64,000 nucleotides of DNA from the NCBI RefSeq assembly GCF_023701945.1, contig NZ_JABAEF010000022.1, positions 1 to 64,000 of the forward strand, written 5' to 3'. A program made the position numbers and the translations under genes. The stretch comes from Rhizobium sp. CG5. GTDB taxonomy: Bacteria > Pseudomonadota > Alphaproteobacteria > Rhizobiales > Rhizobiaceae. Each line of letters begins with the position of its first letter. Position 1 is the stretch's first letter. This document shows positions 26,397 through 35,495 of this stretch, one piece after another. The notes under the pieces are model-generated. The model saw nothing but the letters and a program-made list of their open reading frames with translations, searched no databases and had not been told where the DNA came from.

Positions 26397-27649
26397 GATA
26401 CGGCTCGCAGTCTGTCCATGTAACGGCGGGGATCGGCATCGGGAGCGGCCTTGGCGCCAAGCGCTGCGGCCAGATCGCTCAAGGAATTCAGGTTGTGCAC
26501 GGCGCGCAATTCGTCGACATGCGGCAGCATGGCCCGCACACCGCGGGCGCGCGCCTCAAAACCGTCGAAACGCAGCAGCGGATTGAGCCAGATCAGCTTG
26601 CGGCAGGAGCGGTGCAGGCGGTCCATCTCGTGGGAGAGTTGTCCGACATCGTCGCGCTCCAGCCCGTCGGTGATCAGCAGCACCACGGCGCCCTGCCCCA
26701 GCACGCGCCGCGCCCACAGCCGGTTGAACTCCAGCAGGGTCTCGCCGATCCGCGTGCCACCAAACCAGTCGGTGACGGCACCGGCACATTGGTCGAGCGC
26801 CTCGTCGGGATCGCGATTGCGCATCTGCCGCGTCACATTGGTGAGCCGCGTGCCGAACAGGAAGGTCTGCACACGGCGGCGCTTCTCGGTGATGACATGC
26901 AGGAAATGCAGGAAGACGCGGGTATACTGGCTCATCGAGCCGGAAATATCGGCCAGCACGACCAGCGGCGGGTGAATTTCCCGTCGAGCGCGATATTTCG
27001 GCAGGATCAGGCTGCCGCCGGTGCGCAGCGAGGCGCGCATCATCGCCCGCGCATCGATCGAGCGCGGCAGATGGGACGGCCGGAAGCGGCGCACCTTGAC
27101 CGTGTCGAACGGCAGCACCAGCTTTTCCATCTCGCGGCGGGCGAGCGCGATTTCGGCCGACGACATCTGGGCAAAATCCATGCGGCGGAACAGTTCGGTG
27201 CCGGAGGTCGTAAACCGTGCGTCGATCTCGATCTCCGGATCGCGCTCGCGGGTCTGGCGCTCCCGTTCGGCAAACAGCGCATCGCTGACCCGCGAGGCGC
27301 CGGCCTTGGCCTTTTCCTTGTCGCGCGTGTCGGGGGCCACCGGCGACATCATGGCGATCATCTTGGAGACCAGATCACGCGACCGCCAGAACAGCCGAAA
27401 GGCCTCGTCGAACACCGCCTGGTCCTCATGGCGCTTGACGAAGACGCAGGAGAGCGCCGCGTGGAATTCGATGCGCGAGCCCATGCCGATGGCGGCCACC
27501 GCCGCGATGGCATCGGCGACCGCGCCCGGTCCCGGCTTCAGACCCGCCTTGCGCAGCACGCGGGCGAAAAACACGATATTGTCGGCAAAACGGCCGTCGC
27601 CGAGGCTCGGCGGTGCCACCACGATGCCGTCTGCCTGCGCGCCTGCCAT
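26393..27649 (-). CDS. VWA-domain protein, CoxE-like
   Basis: 418 residues. The C-terminal von Willebrand A domain has the MIDAS motif DISGS (about residue 233), the conserved Thr in WFGGTRIGETL and the Asp in LITDGLERDD. The N-terminal half is the CoxE-type helical region, with FRRMDFAQMSSAEI. CoxE works with a MoxR-type ATPase to assemble the active site of Mo-Cu CO dehydrogenase and probably related enzymes. Four bases overlap with the small XdhC gene; the ATPase ends three bases upstream. Confidence 0.9.
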   Translation of the reverse strand: MAGAQADGIVVAPPSLGDGRFADNIVFFARVLRKAGLKPGPGAVADAIAAVAAIGMGSRIEFHAALSCVFVKRHEDQAVFDEAFRLFWRSRDLVSKMIAMMSPVAPDTRDKEKAKAGASRVSDALFAERERQTRERDPEIEIDARFTTSGTELFRRMDFAQMSSAEIALARREMEKLVLPFDTVKVRRFRPSHLPRSIDARAMMRASLRTGGSLILPKYRARREIHPPLVVLADISGSMSQYTRVFLHFLHVITEKRRRVQTFLFGTRLTNVTRQMRNRDPDEALDQCAGAVTDWFGGTRIGETLLEFNRLWARRVLGQGAVVLLITDGLERDDVGQLSHEMDRLHRSCRKLIWLNPLLRFDGFEARARGVRAMLPHVDELRAVHNLNSLSDLAAALGAKAAPDADPRRYMDRLRAVS

Positions 27650-27652
27650 GGC

Positions 27653-28597
27653 CTACCCCGCCGCCCTGAGTTCGGCTGTCACTTCGGCCAGCAGCTTCTG
27701 CCCCTCGCCGCCCTGGATGCGGGCGATATCGTCCTGGTATTTCAGCAACGTGCCGAGCGTATCGGAAATGGTTTCCGGATCGAGCGCCAGCCGGTCGAGT
27801 TCGGTCAAAGCCGTCGCCCAGTCGATGGTCTCGGCCACGCCCGGATTCTTGAAGAGGTCAATGGTCCTGAGTTTCTGCACATAGGCGACGATCTCGGCCG
27901 ACAGTGCTGCATTGCAGCCCGGCACCTTGCGGCGGATGATTTCGAGCTCTTCCCTCGCCTTCGGATAATCGACCCAGTGATAGAGGCAGCGGCGCTTCAG
28001 GGCGTCATGCACCTCGCGGGTGCGGTTGCTGGTGACGATGACGATCGGCGGCGTCTCGGCGCGCACGGTGCCGAATTCCGGGATGGTCACCTGGAAATCG
28101 GATAGCACCTCCAGAAGAAAGGCCTCGAAGGCCTCGTCGGTGCGGTCGAGTTCATCGATCAGGAAGACCGGCGCCTTGCCGTTCTGGCTCTGAAGGGCCT
28201 GCAGCACCGGCCGGCGGATCAGGTAACGCTCGGAAAAGATATCGTGTTCAAGCCTGTCGCGGTCCGAGATCCCAGCCGCTTCCGACAGACGGATTTCCAG
28301 CATCTGGGCCGGATAGTTCCATTCATAGACGGCCGAGGCGATATCGAGACCTTCGTAACATTGCAGGCGGATCAGCGGCCGGTCCAGCGCCTTCGACAGG
28401 ACCTTGGCGATCTCCGTCTTGCCGACGCCGGCCTCGCCTTCGAGAAACAGCGGCCGCTGCATCTTCAGCGCCAGAAACAACACGGTCGCCAACGGACGGC
28501 CGGCCAGGTAGTCGCCGCTTGCCAGCAGGTCGACCATGGCATCGATCGATCCCGGCAGATCCGAGTTGGGCTGGTCCTTGCGTGACAGATCCGGCAT
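27653..28597 (-). CDS. MoxR-family AAA+ ATPase, CoxD-like
   Basis: 314 residues. Walker A is GEAGVGKTEIAK (about 52-63), Walker B VFLIDELDRTDE (about 124), sensor-1 IVTSN, and an arginine-finger region KRRCLYHWVDYP. CoxD-type ATPases insert sulfur and copper in CO dehydrogenase or act on other Mo-hydroxylases. GGGAGGA precedes the ATG at 28597, and the start is preferred over one six codons upstream for that reason. It lies 24 bases downstream of the flavin reductase gene. Confidence 0.92.
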   Translation of the reverse strand: MPDLSRKDQPNSDLPGSIDAMVDLLASGDYLAGRPLATVLFLALKMQRPLFLEGEAGVGKTEIAKVLSKALDRPLIRLQCYEGLDIASAVYEWNYPAQMLEIRLSEAAGISDRDRLEHDIFSERYLIRRPVLQALQSQNGKAPVFLIDELDRTDEAFEAFLLEVLSDFQVTIPEFGTVRAETPPIVIVTSNRTREVHDALKRRCLYHWVDYPKAREELEIIRRKVPGCNAALSAEIVAYVQKLRTIDLFKNPGVAETIDWATALTELDRLALDPETISDTLGTLLKYQDDIARIQGGEGQKLLAEVTAELRAAG

Positions 28598-28621
28598 GGT
28601 TCCTCCCTTTTTCAAGGGAGC

Positions 28622-29122
28622 TTACAGGGCGCGGTAGCCCCGGTCCAGATAGATCAGCGCCGGAGCCTTTGGTCCGAGCCGAATGGCGGCGACCTCGCCG
28701 AACAGCACCGTATGGCTCGCCGTCACCTTACTGTCGGTGACGAAGCAGTCGAAGGAGGCGATGGCGTCGACCAGAACCGGAGCGCCGGTCACCAGCGTAT
28801 CCCAGCGACCCCGCGCAAAGCGCTCGTCGGTGCTCAAGCCGCCGAAACCGGCAAAGCCGTTGGCGAGCTCCTGATGCTCGGCGCTCAGGCAATTCAGCGA
28901 AAACCGGCCGCTCTCGAAAAACAGCGCATTCTTTTCATTGGTGTTGTTGAGGCAGACCAGCAGGCTCGGCGGCTGGTCGGAGACCGAGCAGGCGGCGGTG
29001 ATCGTCACGCCGCGCCGCACCCCGCCCAATTCCGTCACCACCAGCTGCACATGGCCGGCATAGCGGCTCATCGCCTCGCGATAGAGGACAGGGTCCATCG
29101 GCTGTTCACTCGACAATGACAT
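28622..29122 (-). CDS. Flavin reductase-like domain protein
   Basis: 166 residues, a split-barrel flavin-binding fold: GHVQLVVTELGGVRRGVTITAA, then PPSLLVCLNNTNEKNALF and FSLNCLSAEHQELANGFAG. Similar proteins reduce FMN with NAD(P)H for two-component monooxygenases or act as stand-alone reductases. GGGAGA sits before the ATG at 29122. It is the first gene of the molybdenum maturation cluster, and may provide electrons or simply share its promoter. A partner oxygenase is not visible. Confidence 0.87.
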   Translation of the reverse strand: MSLSSEQPMDPVLYREAMSRYAGHVQLVVTELGGVRRGVTITAACSVSDQPPSLLVCLNNTNEKNALFFESGRFSLNCLSAEHQELANGFAGFGGLSTDERFARGRWDTLVTGAPVLVDAIASFDCFVTDSKVTASHTVLFGEVAAIRLGPKAPALIYLDRGYRAL

Positions 29123-29302
29123 TCTCCCGGCCGTGGGCCTGCTTGCTGATCCGTGCAAGGGAATATGACGTCGAAGGGTTACGTTTTCTACCACCGTATC
29201 AATAAATTCCTTCGCAGCTGCGTTGTCATGCAAGGATTGCGGTTTGGGGCGGCGCGGTTAGAATGGCGGCCACGTCTTGCCTGAAACGGATATCCGAATT
29301 TC

Positions 29303-30385
29303 ATGACCTACCTGCGCCACCTGTCCACGCTGCTCTGCCTGCCGGTTCTCGTAGTCGCGACACCGGCACTAGCTCTCACCATCGGCGTGGTCGCGCCGCA
29401 ATCGGGGCCCTACCAGTTGCTCGGGCAGCAGCTGCGCGACGGTGCGGCAGCCGCCGCTGCGGCCAATGGCACGGTGCTGACCTTCATCGACGAGAGCTGC
29501 GAGGCCGGCAGCGGAGCGGCGATCGCCGAACAGCTGAAGGCAGCCAAGGCGGAGGCTGCCATCGGCTTTCTGTGCAGCGAAAGCCTTGACGGCGCGCTTC
29601 CGGTCTTGAGTGCTGCCAAAATCCCGGCGCTGACCCTGTCGGTGCGCTGGACCATCGTCATGGAAGATGCGTTGAAACAGGATTGGCCATTGTTCCGCAT
29701 GGCGCCCAGCACCGATGCCGAGGCCGAGAAGCTGGTCGAGGTGATCTTACGCGACTGGCCCGGCGAGGCCTTTGCGCTGATCGACGACGGCACCATCCAC
29801 GGCCGCGAACTGGCCGATGCAATCCGGGTCTCGCTCGAAGAGCGCGGCATGAAGCCGGTCTTTGCCGACACCTACCGCCCCGGCCAGGAACAACAGGTGG
29901 CCCTGGTGCGGCGCCTGCAGAAGACCGGTGCGACCCATGTCTTTGTCGGCGGCGACCGCAATGACGTGGCGATCATCGCCCGGGATGCGGCCTCTGAGGC
30001 CATTGCGCTGTCGCTGCTTGGCGGCGATGCGATGACGGCCGCCAACCAGCCGGTGCCGCTTGCCGATGGAGTCCGGGCCGTCACCCTGCCCAATTACGCA
30101 GACGCGCCATCCGCAGCAACGGTTGCCGCCGCCTTTCGCGAGCGGGGTATCGAACCCGAAGGCTATGTCCTGCCGGCCTATGCCGCCATCACGCTGGTGA
30201 AGACGGCCGCGGACGGTTCGGCAGCGAGCGGCGCGGCCCTCAAGGATACGATCGCCAAGGGCACGTTCGAGACGGTTCTCGGACCGATCGCCTTTACCGC
30301 CGGTCACGAACTCAAAGACAATCCGTACCGGCTGCTGGAATGGCGCGGCACGGGTTTCGTCGCGCCAACGCCGGCAACCGAATAG
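29303..30385 (+). CDS. Branched-chain-amino-acid-type ABC substrate-binding protein
   Basis: 360 residues. An N-terminal signal peptide (hydrophobic core about 7-22, likely cleavage after PALA) precedes a type-I periplasmic binding fold: TIGVVAPQSGPYQLLGQQ, then FALIDDGTIHGRELADAIR and the hinge regions. This suits uptake of amino acids or ureides. No permease or ATPase gene is next to it. It may serve a distant transporter or a sensor. Convergent with the SDR, separated by 13 bases. Confidence 0.88.
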   Translation: MTYLRHLSTLLCLPVLVVATPALALTIGVVAPQSGPYQLLGQQLRDGAAAAAAANGTVLTFIDESCEAGSGAAIAEQLKAAKAEAAIGFLCSESLDGALPVLSAAKIPALTLSVRWTIVMEDALKQDWPLFRMAPSTDAEAEKLVEVILRDWPGEAFALIDDGTIHGRELADAIRVSLEERGMKPVFADTYRPGQEQQVALVRRLQKTGATHVFVGGDRNDVAIIARDAASEAIALSLLGGDAMTAANQPVPLADGVRAVTLPNYADAPSAATVAAAFRERGIEPEGYVLPAYAAITLVKTAADGSAASGAALKDTIAKGTFETVLGPIAFTAGHELKDNPYRLLEWRGTGFVAPTPATE

Positions 30386-30398
30386 GCCGCCAAATCGA

Positions 30399-31169
30399 TC
30401 AGGCCGGCAAGTCGTAGGGCCAGGTGGCCTGGGAGAAGACGCCGCCATCGACCCACAGGGTCTGGCCGGTGACGAATGCCGCCTGCTCGCTGGCCAGGAA
30501 CAACACAGGACCGGCGATATCGAGCGGCGTGCCGACCCGGCGCAGCGGCGTGACCTTCGACCAGACCGCATCATAATCCGGCGCCTCGTCGAGGGTGCGT
30601 TCGGTGAGGATGGCGCCGGGCGCCACGCAATTGACGCGGATGCCCTTCGGCCCCAGTTCGATCGCCGCCACCTTGGTGAACTGTTCGACGCCGCCCTTGG
30701 AGGCAGTGTAATCGACCAGATGGGGAAAACCGAGTTTGTTGCAGCCGGAGCCGAGATTGATGATCGAGCCGGGCTTTTTCGCATCGATCATCGCCTGGGC
30801 GACGATCTTGGTGTTGAGGAAACAGCCGGTCAGGTTGGTGCGGATGACCTTGTTCCACTGCTCTTCCGTCAGATCGAGCAGCGACGACCAGGTCTGGATG
30901 CCCGCATTGTTGACCAGCACATCCGGCGCGCCGCCGAACCATTCGCAGGCCTTCTTGACGAACGCAGCCACCGACTCGCCATGGCCGACATCGCAGGCAA
31001 AGCCCTCGACTTTGGCGCCCTTGCGGCCCAAAGACATCACCAGGCGGTCGGCTTCGGTCGGACTGCCGATATAGGTGAAGGCGACGGCATAGCCGGCCTC
31101 GACAAAGGACATGACCAGCTGCCGGCCGATGCCGCTGCTGCCGCCGGTGATGATCGCACATTTCGTCAT
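30399..31169 (-). CDS. Short-chain dehydrogenase/reductase
   Basis: 256 residues. NAD(P)-binding motif TGGSSGIG (about 7-14), NNAG (about 90), catalytic Ser in NLGSG and YTASK (Tyr and Lys). Start at 31169 is supported by GGGAGG six bases upstream. The pattern is that of a classical 3-ketoacyl-ACP-reductase or sugar-dehydrogenase-like SDR, with the substrate unknown. The last residues, WVDGGVFSQATWPYDLPA, are a variable tail. Divergent from rpe. Confidence 0.88.
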   Translation of the reverse strand: MTKCAIITGGSSGIGRQLVMSFVEAGYAVAFTYIGSPTEADRLVMSLGRKGAKVEGFACDVGHGESVAAFVKKACEWFGGAPDVLVNNAGIQTWSSLLDLTEEQWNKVIRTNLTGCFLNTKIVAQAMIDAKKPGSIINLGSGCNKLGFPHLVDYTASKGGVEQFTKVAAIELGPKGIRVNCVAPGAILTERTLDEAPDYDAVWSKVTPLRRVGTPLDIAGPVLFLASEQAAFVTGQTLWVDGGVFSQATWPYDLPA

Positions 31170-31375
31170 GCATGCCTCCCCAATATGCTGCGCCGCCCGT
31201 CCGCTGTGGCTGCGGTTCCTCTTGGCCGCACATAACATCATCCCGGTGCCGACCGCCAGACACCGGCAAACTCCAGCGCGCCCGGACGGCCTCTCGACCA
31301 AGGGCATGGTTGTGAGCTGGGGTTCCCGATGCTATGGCACCGCCGACAGCCACGACCATCCAAGGAGCCAACCCG

Positions 31376-32053
31376 ATGACCCGCCCGCTTCTGATCGCCC
31401 CGTCGATCCTTGCCGCCAATTTCGCCAAACTCGGCCAGGAAGTCGCCGACGTGACTGAGGCCGGCGCCGACTGGATCCATCTCGATGTCATGGATGGCCA
31501 TTTCGTACCCAACATCTCCTATGGTCCGGCCGTCATCAAGGCGCTTCGGCCGCATACCAAGGCGGTGTTCGACTGCCATCTGATGATCTCGCCGGCCGAT
31601 CCCTATCTCGAGGCCTTCGCCGATGCCGGTTGCGACGTGATCACCGTGCATGCCGAAGCCGGGCCGCATCTGCACCGCTCGCTGCAGACCATCCGCTCAC
31701 TCGGCAAAAAGGCCGGCGTGTCGATCAATCCGGCAACCCCCGTCTCGGTGCTGGAAACCGTCCTCGACGATCTCGACCTGATCCTGATCATGAGCGTCAA
31801 TCCCGGCTTCGGCGGCCAGAAATTCATTCCCTATGCCGTGGACAAGATCGCCCAGGCCCATGCGCTGATCGGCAACCGGCCGATCAACCTGGAGGTCGAT
31901 GGCGGCATCACGGTCGAGACGGCACCGCTTGCCACCAAGGCCGGCGCCAATGTGCTGGTCGCCGGCTCGGCGATCTTCAAGGGCGAAGGCGTTGACGATT
32001 ATCGCAAAACGGTCGACAGTTTGAAAAAAGCCGCTGAAGGAGGACGCCGTTGA
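31376..32053 (+). CDS. rpe: Ribulose-phosphate 3-epimerase
   Basis: 225 residues, TIM barrel catalysing interconversion of ribulose-5-phosphate and xylulose-5-phosphate. Signatures: SILAANFAKLGQE at the N-terminus, HLDVMDGHFVPN (metal ligands), CHLMI, VNPGFGGQKF and DGGI in the phosphate-binding end. AAGGAG precedes the ATG at 31376. It is followed by DUF2259 with its start near the rpe stop, a conserved alphaproteobacterial pairing; purB lies further downstream. Confidence 0.96.
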   Translation: MTRPLLIAPSILAANFAKLGQEVADVTEAGADWIHLDVMDGHFVPNISYGPAVIKALRPHTKAVFDCHLMISPADPYLEAFADAGCDVITVHAEAGPHLHRSLQTIRSLGKKAGVSINPATPVSVLETVLDDLDLILIMSVNPGFGGQKFIPYAVDKIAQAHALIGNRPINLEVDGGITVETAPLATKAGANVLVAGSAIFKGEGVDDYRKTVDSLKKAAEGGRR

Positions 32054-32055
32054 TC

Positions 32056-32781
32056 ATGAGGGTGAAGCGACTGGCCGCTGCCGTGCTTGTTGCACTGCTG
32101 GCAGGCCCGGTCTGCGCCGGCGATATCGCGGCCTTCTCGCCGATCGGCTTTTCGCCGGATGGCAGCCTATTCGCGTTCGAGGAATACGGCGTTCAGGATG
32201 GCTCCGGTTTCCCCTATTCCAACATCTACGCCATCAATACCGTCGACGACACGTTCCTGCCCGGAACGCCGATCCGGACCCGCATCGAAAACGAAGCGGC
32301 CGGTGTCGGGGAGGCCCGCGCGACAAGCCTTGCCCAGGCGCAGGCGTGGATTGCCAAGCACAGACTGGCCGACCATCCCGGCCAGATCGTTGCCTTCGAT
32401 CCGGTCAGCGAAGTCGGCGCCGATCCGCACCATATCCGCTATCGCGCCTTCCCCGCCGAGCCGGCTGTCGGCGAACCCTTCACCTTGCAGATCGAGGAGC
32501 TGGAAGAGGCACCGCCGGCGGCCTGCAAGGACGTGGTCAAGGTGGTCAAGGGTTTCCGGCTGCTGCTGACGGAGCGCGACGGTGCTGCGGTCAAGGAAAC
32601 CGTCTATGAGGACGGCCATGTGCCGGGCAGCCGCAATTGCCCGACCGGCTATCGCCTCGGCGGCGTGATGACCTTCCAGCCGGACAATGGCGATACGCTG
32701 CACATCGCGCTGGTCATGGTGCTGAGCCACGGCTTCGAAGGGCGCGACGGTCGCTGGATCGCCCTGCCGGTGCGCCCGTGA
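32056..32781 (+). CDS. DUF2259 predicted secreted protein
   Basis: 241 residues from the ATG at 32056; a TTG at 32050, overlapping the rpe stop, has better spacing from AAGGAGGA and is an alternative. A signal peptide of about 20 residues (RLAAAVLVALLAGPVCAG) is followed by FSPIGFSPDGSLFAFEEYGVQDGSGFPYS, the family signature. The predicted mature protein lies in the periplasm. Function unknown; co-transcribed with rpe. Confidence 0.85.
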   Translation: MRVKRLAAAVLVALLAGPVCAGDIAAFSPIGFSPDGSLFAFEEYGVQDGSGFPYSNIYAINTVDDTFLPGTPIRTRIENEAAGVGEARATSLAQAQAWIAKHRLADHPGQIVAFDPVSEVGADPHHIRYRAFPAEPAVGEPFTLQIEELEEAPPAACKDVVKVVKGFRLLLTERDGAAVKETVYEDGHVPGSRNCPTGYRLGGVMTFQPDNGDTLHIALVMVLSHGFEGRDGRWIALPVRP

Positions 32782-32827
32782 CGAATGCTCTCGCCCCGTC
32801 GACCCCCCATGCCACGGCTGTGTCGGC

Positions 32828-33325
32828 GTGAGAGGCTTTTCCGCGAGGCTCAGGGCAGCGCGGCCAGACCCTGGCGAATGGACCATCGGCGCCGCGCTCT
32901 GGGGCCTGGCCATGGCGCTTTGCATCTGTTTCTCGCTGACGCTGAACCAGCGCCTGCCGGAAATCCACCTGCCGCGGCTGCTCCTCGTCTATTTCGCCGG
33001 CGGCATGCTGGCCTGGCTGATCACTCTGCCGCTGATCCGCTTCTGTGCCCTCGGCCGGGCGCCGGAGACCCGCTTTGCCGCCTCGTTTTTGTTCCTGACG
33101 ATCGGCACGACGGCGGCAACAGCCTTGATCTTTGCCCTGCAATACCGGCTATTCTATGCGCAATGGCATGCGCCGTTCGGGACCCGGATCTGGGCCTTCC
33201 AGTTCGTTTTCACCTCGGCCTCCGCCGCCTACCAGTTCGCCGTTCTCGGCCTGCGGCTCTATCTGCCGCTCGGGCTTTTGTTCCTGACGGGCGCAAGTCT
33301 GCTGCTTGCCCATCGCAGCCGTTGA
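32828..33325 (+). CDS. Hypothetical inner-membrane protein
   Basis: 165 residues with a GTG start. Four likely transmembrane helices: about 20-40, 50-70, 83-105 and 136-158, with a short basic N-terminus. No catalytic motif or name is apparent. Downstream of DUF2259 by 46 bases and upstream of purB by 64, it reads in the same direction as both. The 3' end overlaps the purB promoter region. Confidence 0.65.
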   Translation: MRGFSARLRAARPDPGEWTIGAALWGLAMALCICFSLTLNQRLPEIHLPRLLLVYFAGGMLAWLITLPLIRFCALGRAPETRFAASFLFLTIGTTAATALIFALQYRLFYAQWHAPFGTRIWAFQFVFTSASAAYQFAVLGLRLYLPLGLLFLTGASLLLAHRSR

Positions 33326-33350
33326 GATTGCCGCCGGTCTTTGCTAAAGC
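33322..33350 (+). promoter_or_regulatory. purB promoter
   Basis: TTGAGA (33322-33327), 17 bases, then TAAAGC (33345-33350), about 40 bases before the purB ATG. The purC promoter has the same architecture and a similar -10 hexamer. Confidence 0.5.
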
Positions 33351-33389
33351 GGCGCCAACCGCCGCATCTTGAAAGAAAGCTGAAAGCCC

Positions 33390-34691
33390 ATGATCCCGCG
33401 TTATTCCCGACCCGACATGGTTGCCATCTGGTCGCCGGAAACCAAGTTCCGCATCTGGTTCGAGATCGAGGCGCATGCCTGCGACGCTCTGGCCGAGCTC
33501 GGCGTCATTCCGAAATCGGCGGCTCAGACGATCTGGGAAAAGGGCGGCAGCGCCACCTTCGACGTCGCCCGCATCGACGAGATCGAGGCCGTCACCAAGC
33601 ATGACGTCATCGCCTTCCTGACCCATCTGGCCGAGTTCATCGGGCCCGACAGCCGTTTCGTGCACCAGGGCATGACCTCGTCCGACGTTCTGGACACCAC
33701 GTTCAACATCCAGCTGGTGCGGGCGGCAGACCTGTTGCTCGTCGGCGTCGACCGGGTTCTGGCGGCGCTGAAAACCCGCGCCTTCGAGCACAAGGACACG
33801 GTGCGCATCGGCCGCAGCCATGGCATTCATGCCGAGCCGACCACCATGGGCCTGACCTTTGCCCGTTTCTACGCCGAGATGAGCCGCAACCGCGCCCGGC
33901 TGGTGGCCGCCCGCACTGAGGTCGCCACCGGCGCGATCTCCGGCGCCGTCGGCACCTTTGCCAATATCGATCCGGCCGTCGAGGAGCATGTCTGCGCCAA
34001 GCTCGGCCTCACCCCCGAGCCTGTCTCGACCCAGGTCATTCCGCGCGACCGCCATGCGATGTTCTTCGCAACGCTTGGCGTCATTGCTTCGTCGATTGAG
34101 AATGTGGCGATCGAGATCCGTCACATGCAGCGCACCGAAGTGCTGGAGGCGGAAGAATTCTTCTCGCCCGGCCAGAAAGGCTCGTCGGCGATGCCGCACA
34201 AGCGCAATCCGGTGCTGACCGAAAACCTCACCGGCCTTGCCCGGCTGGTGCGCATGTCGGTGGTGCCGGCGCTGGAAAACGTGGCGCTGTGGCACGAGCG
34301 CGACATCAGCCATTCGAGCGTCGAGCGGGCGATTGGGCCCGATACCACCATCACCCTCGACTTCGCCCTGAATCGCCTCGCCGGCGTGGTCGAGAAGCTG
34401 GTGATCTACCCGGAAAACATGCTGAAAAACATGAACAAGTTCCGCGGTCTGGTGATGAGCCAGCGGGTGCTGCTGGCGCTGACGCAAGCCGGCGTCAGCC
34501 GCGAAGATTCCTACCGCCTGGTGCAGCGCAATGCGATGCGCGTCTGGGAAAAGGGAGCCGACTTCCTGGAGGAACTGCTGGCCGACGAAGAGGTGCGGGC
34601 CGCCCTGCCCGAGGCCGAGATCCGCGAAAAATTCGACCTTGGCTATCACACCAAGCATGTCGACACGATCTTCAAGCGGGTTTTCGGCTAA
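33390..34691 (+). CDS. purB: Adenylosuccinate lyase
   Basis: 433 residues. Fumarase/aspartase-superfamily enzyme acting in purine synthesis on SAICAR and adenylosuccinate. The signature GSSAMPHKRNP (about 267-277) contains the catalytic serine loop, while the histidine is in RSHGIHAEP and TSSDVLDT is present. Length fits. It has its own promoter-like site and ends in a strong terminator, so it is a single-gene unit. AAAGCTGAAAGCCC is the weak ribosome site. Confidence 0.97.
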   Translation: MIPRYSRPDMVAIWSPETKFRIWFEIEAHACDALAELGVIPKSAAQTIWEKGGSATFDVARIDEIEAVTKHDVIAFLTHLAEFIGPDSRFVHQGMTSSDVLDTTFNIQLVRAADLLLVGVDRVLAALKTRAFEHKDTVRIGRSHGIHAEPTTMGLTFARFYAEMSRNRARLVAARTEVATGAISGAVGTFANIDPAVEEHVCAKLGLTPEPVSTQVIPRDRHAMFFATLGVIASSIENVAIEIRHMQRTEVLEAEEFFSPGQKGSSAMPHKRNPVLTENLTGLARLVRMSVVPALENVALWHERDISHSSVERAIGPDTTITLDFALNRLAGVVEKLVIYPENMLKNMNKFRGLVMSQRVLLALTQAGVSREDSYRLVQRNAMRVWEKGADFLEELLADEEVRAALPEAEIREKFDLGYHTKHVDTIFKRVFG

Positions 34692-34715
34692 GCTCCGAGC
34701 CATCACAAATGGCTG

Positions 34716-34741
34716 AGGCCCGGTATTGCCGGGCCTTTTTC
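34716..34741 (+). terminator. Rho-independent terminator after purB
   Basis: AGGCCCGG (34716-34723), a five-base loop and CCGGGCCT (34729-34736), then a run of T. Strong intrinsic terminator. Confidence 0.92.
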
Positions 34742-34797
34742 CGCCCGAACGCCTGCCAGACCTTGACGCAACCCCCGACGATACGCAGATAAGGCCC

Positions 34798-35352
34798 ATG
34801 AAGGTAGCAGACGCACATATTCTGATCGTTCCCGGCTATACCAATTCCGGACCAGACCACTGGCAGACCCGATGGCAGAACAAGCTGTCGACGGCGCGGC
34901 GCGTCGAGCAGGCCGAATGGTCGAAGCCGGTGCGCGAAGACTGGGTTCAGCGTCTCGTGGAGGAGGTCAATGCCTCGACCAAGCCGGTGGTGCTGGTCGC
35001 CCATTCCCTCGGCGTTGCCACCACGATCCATGCCGTTCCGCAGTTCAAGGTGCCGGTTGCCGGTGCCTTTCTCGTGGCGCCGCCGGATGTCGCCAATCCC
35101 GCCATCCGGCCCAAGCACCTGATGACCTTCGGGCCTTATCCGCGAGATCCCCTGCCCTTTCCGTCGATGACCATTGCCAGCCGCAACGATCCGTTCGGCA
35201 CCTATGAGCATGCCGACGAGATGGCCAATGCCTGGGGTTCGATGCTGGTCGATGCCGGCGAAGCCGGGCATATCAATGCCGATTCCGGCCACGGGCCATG
35301 GCCGGAAGGCACAATGGTCTTTGCCCAGTTCCTGAGCCGCCTGCAGCCGTAA
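34798..35352 (+). CDS. RBBP9/YdeN-family serine hydrolase
   Basis: 184 residues. ILIVPGYTNSGPDHWQTRW (about 9-27) is the family N-terminus; the nucleophile is in VAHSLGVA. The acid is in ASRNDPFG and the histidine in GHINADSGHGPWPEG. These small hydrolases have poorly known esterase activity. The ATG at 34798 follows a purB terminator, so it needs its own promoter, which was not clear. Downstream, 143 bases separate it from the GGDEF/EAL gene. Confidence 0.88.
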   Translation: MKVADAHILIVPGYTNSGPDHWQTRWQNKLSTARRVEQAEWSKPVREDWVQRLVEEVNASTKPVVLVAHSLGVATTIHAVPQFKVPVAGAFLVAPPDVANPAIRPKHLMTFGPYPRDPLPFPSMTIASRNDPFGTYEHADEMANAWGSMLVDAGEAGHINADSGHGPWPEGTMVFAQFLSRLQP

Positions 35353-35495
35353 CAGCCAGGGCCTGATGTCGGGCTTCTCCCGAAGCCAGACCTCGCGTTT
35401 CCAGCCGGATTACTCAGATTTAACCTGACGAATTAAATCCACCTTAAGCAACATTCGCTAGCTTGTCTCAACCTGAGATGTAAGCAGACGAAGAG

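Noticed and set aside
35417..35440. CtrA-like site TTAACC near the GGDEF/EAL gene
   Set aside because: The two TTAA halves are nine bases apart rather than seven and it is a short match in an AT-richer gap.
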